Position numbers and translations under genes: made by a program. DNA of 35,330 nt from contig NZ_JNYE01000090.1 of NCBI RefSeq assembly GCF_000717185.1, positions 1 to 35,330 on the forward strand. The letters are read 5' to 3'. Positions 34,135 to 35,330 of the stretch are shown here, in pieces (position 1 is the first letter of the stretch; each line of letters opens with the position of its first letter). This stretch comes from Kitasatospora phosalacinea. GTDB taxonomy: Bacteria; Actinomycetota; Actinomycetes; Streptomycetales; Streptomycetaceae. Under the pieces are notes generated by a model. The model was given only the letters and a program-made list of their open reading frames with translations, was not told where the DNA came from and did no database searches.

Positions 34135-35235
34135 GTGACCGCGCCCGTCCGCGTCTGGCTGAACCGCACCTACGCCGAGAACGTCTTCTTCATCGACCTG
34201 CTGCGGGCCGCGCCGCGCCCGGTGCACGTCCTGGCCACCCACGTCGACCCCGACTCCCCCGTGCTCGCCGCCGCCGACCTGGGCGCCCTCGAACCGGACG
34301 GGCTGTCCGCCGAGGCCTACGTGGAATTCGCGCTGGAATTCTGCGCCCGCCACGACGTGGACGTATTCCTGCCGCGCCTGCACCAGTTGGCGATATCGCT
34401 GCGCCGCCGCGACTTCGAAGCGCTGGGCACCGCGCTGGTCTGCCCGCCCGCCTCCGCGATATCGCTGTTCGCCAGCAAGGTCGACGGCTACCGGGCGCTG
34501 GACGCGGTCGGGCTGCCCACCCCGCTGTGGCGGAAGGCCGACACCGCGTCCGAACTGCTCGCCGCCGTCGAGGAGATCGAGGCCACCGGCTCGGCCGCCT
34601 GCCTGAAGCCCGCCTCCGGCGCGGGCGGCGAGGGCTTCCGCGTCCTGACCCGCGAACCGTTCAGCCTCGGCCGGCTCGCCGGGTACGTCGACGCCCGGGT
34701 CCAGCTCGACCAGGTGCTGTCCGCGCTGGAGCGCTCCGCCGCCCCCGCCGACCTGCTGGTGATGCCGTACCTGGACGGCCCCGAGGTGTCGGTGGACTGC
34801 CTGGCCGAGCAGGACGGCCGGCTGCTGGCCGCGGTCGGCCGCACCAAGCAGGGCCGCCGCCGCGGCTTCACCGTCGACCCGGCCTACCTGGGGCCCGCCC
34901 GCCGCCTGGTCGAGGAGTTCGGCGTCGGCTACCTGTCGAACGTCCAGTTCCGGCACGAGCGGGACACCGGACGCCCGGTCGTCCTCGACATCAACACCCG
35001 CCCGTCCGGCGGACTGCACCAACTCCGGCTGTGCGGCCTCAACCTGCCCGCCGCGGCCGTCGAACTCACCCTCGGCGCAAGGCCGTTGCTCCCCGCGGCG
35101 GACGAACTCACGCTCGGCGAGTACACCCTGGTCTCCACCATCCAGGCGCTGCTGCCCCGGCAGTCCGCGGCCCCCGCGCTGGAACGCATCGACTGCGGCG
35201 CCGAGCGGCGGCCGGTCGCGGCGGCCGCGGTCTAG
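34135..35235 (+). CDS. ATP-grasp ligase, Ter-operon-like
   Basis: A 366-aa ATP-grasp enzyme, which couples a carboxylate to an amine or thiol through acyl phosphate. ACLKPASGAGGEGFRVL (about 161-177) is the ATP-lysine/glycine loop, LVMPYLDGPEVSVDCLAE (about 205-222) the central strand region, and GYLSNVQFRHERDTGRPVVLDINTRPSGGLHQLRLCG (about 264-300) holds the catalytic N-x-RPSGG metal/phosphate site. From memory, this layout (MEYLDGPE..SVD and NVQFR..NPRPSGG) is that of the ATP-grasp in tellurium-resistance-associated (Ter) biosynthetic operons. GTG 34135 has AGGGAGAC upstream. Its partner genes are absent because a transposase end follows after 17 bp. The substrate is unknown. Confidence 0.82.
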   Translation: MTAPVRVWLNRTYAENVFFIDLLRAAPRPVHVLATHVDPDSPVLAAADLGALEPDGLSAEAYVEFALEFCARHDVDVFLPRLHQLAISLRRRDFEALGTALVCPPASAISLFASKVDGYRALDAVGLPTPLWRKADTASELLAAVEEIEATGSAACLKPASGAGGEGFRVLTREPFSLGRLAGYVDARVQLDQVLSALERSAAPADLLVMPYLDGPEVSVDCLAEQDGRLLAAVGRTKQGRRRGFTVDPAYLGPARRLVEEFGVGYLSNVQFRHERDTGRPVVLDINTRPSGGLHQLRLCGLNLPAAAVELTLGARPLLPAADELTLGEYTLVSTIQALLPRQSAAPALERIDCGAERRPVAAAAV

Positions 35236-35252
35236 ATGATTGATGCCAAGGG

Positions 35253-35330
35253 CTAGTGGTCGTAGGCGGTCAGCGAGCGTTTGACGGGTTGGCCGGTGTG
35301 GTCGTTGTGCCAGATCACGCTGGTCAGGGC
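35253..35330 (-). mobile_element. Transposase C-terminus, IS4/IS5-like, cut by window edge
   Basis: The last 26 codons of a minus-strand frame: ALTSVIWHNDHTGQPVKRSL followed by TAYDH and TAG (stop at 35253-35255). The WHN....G.PVKRSLTAYDH ending is that of many streptomycete IS5/IS4-family transposases. The rest lies beyond the window. The left inverted repeat should be in 35236-35252 or slightly outside; none is provable here. Confidence 0.8.

Overview
This window is chromosomal DNA from a high-GC actinomycete, almost certainly a streptomycete (Streptomyces or Kitasatospora). The signs are strong G/C third-position bias, GTG/TTG starts, Lsr2, an SCO3374-type gene between lsr2 and clpC, a disA-radA pair and an EshA-type shell protein. 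No rRNA, tRNA or CRISPR array was recognised. About half of the window is conserved core. The rest is accessory material, with a probable Rhs-type giant secreted protein cut by the left edge and a transposase cut by the right edge.

Layout. 1-627 (-): N-terminus of a large secreted Rhs-like protein, followed by an unusually A/T-rich intergenic stretch. 910-7434: lysS, a 50-aa membrane peptide, a 5'-truncated BlaI/MecI-type regulator, an N-acetylglutamate synthase-like GNAT, lsr2, the convergent SCO3374-family gene, and clpC preceded by a perfect ClgR-type box. 7805-12737: a secreted M6 metalloprotease, a threonine-aldolase-like PLP enzyme and a secreted M23 peptidase. 12803-15231: a TetR/DHA2-exporter pair diverging around a perfect inverted operator repeat. 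15304-17991: rhomboid-mutY and an anchored secreted protein. 18032-20006: an MFS/ArsR-like divergent pair with its own 28-bp palindrome. 20003-22763: disA and radA, for c-di-AMP synthesis and recombination. 22916-24652: a fusion of a sigma-factor-like region, a ZAS-type anti-sigma motif, a membrane helix and a BACON domain.

24660-29679 is a tight four-gene minus-strand operon: two tandem DUF1254/DUF1214 paralogs, a GAP-family membrane protein and a SulP anion transporter. The paralogs share a 141-bp tract that is about 96% identical and looks like gene conversion. 29877-30878 is an extended SDR protein. It is separated from the next convergent operon by a cluster of 31-bp direct and inverted repeats. 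31148-33753 is a family 2B encapsulin module: an EshA-like shell with a built-in cyclic-nucleotide-binding domain, followed by a polyprenyl diphosphate synthase as likely cargo. A strong hairpin lies between the two genes. 34135-35235 is an ATP-grasp ligase resembling those of Ter-type operons, ending 17 bp before the transposase stop codon.

The two most interesting loci are the encapsulin/prenyl-synthase module and the one-protein sigma/anti-sigma/BACON fusion. Several genes (lysS, rhomboid, the 17128 gene, radA, the BACON fusion, possibly the GNAT) have a TANNNT -10 element 6-8 bp before the start codon, which predicts leaderless mRNAs.
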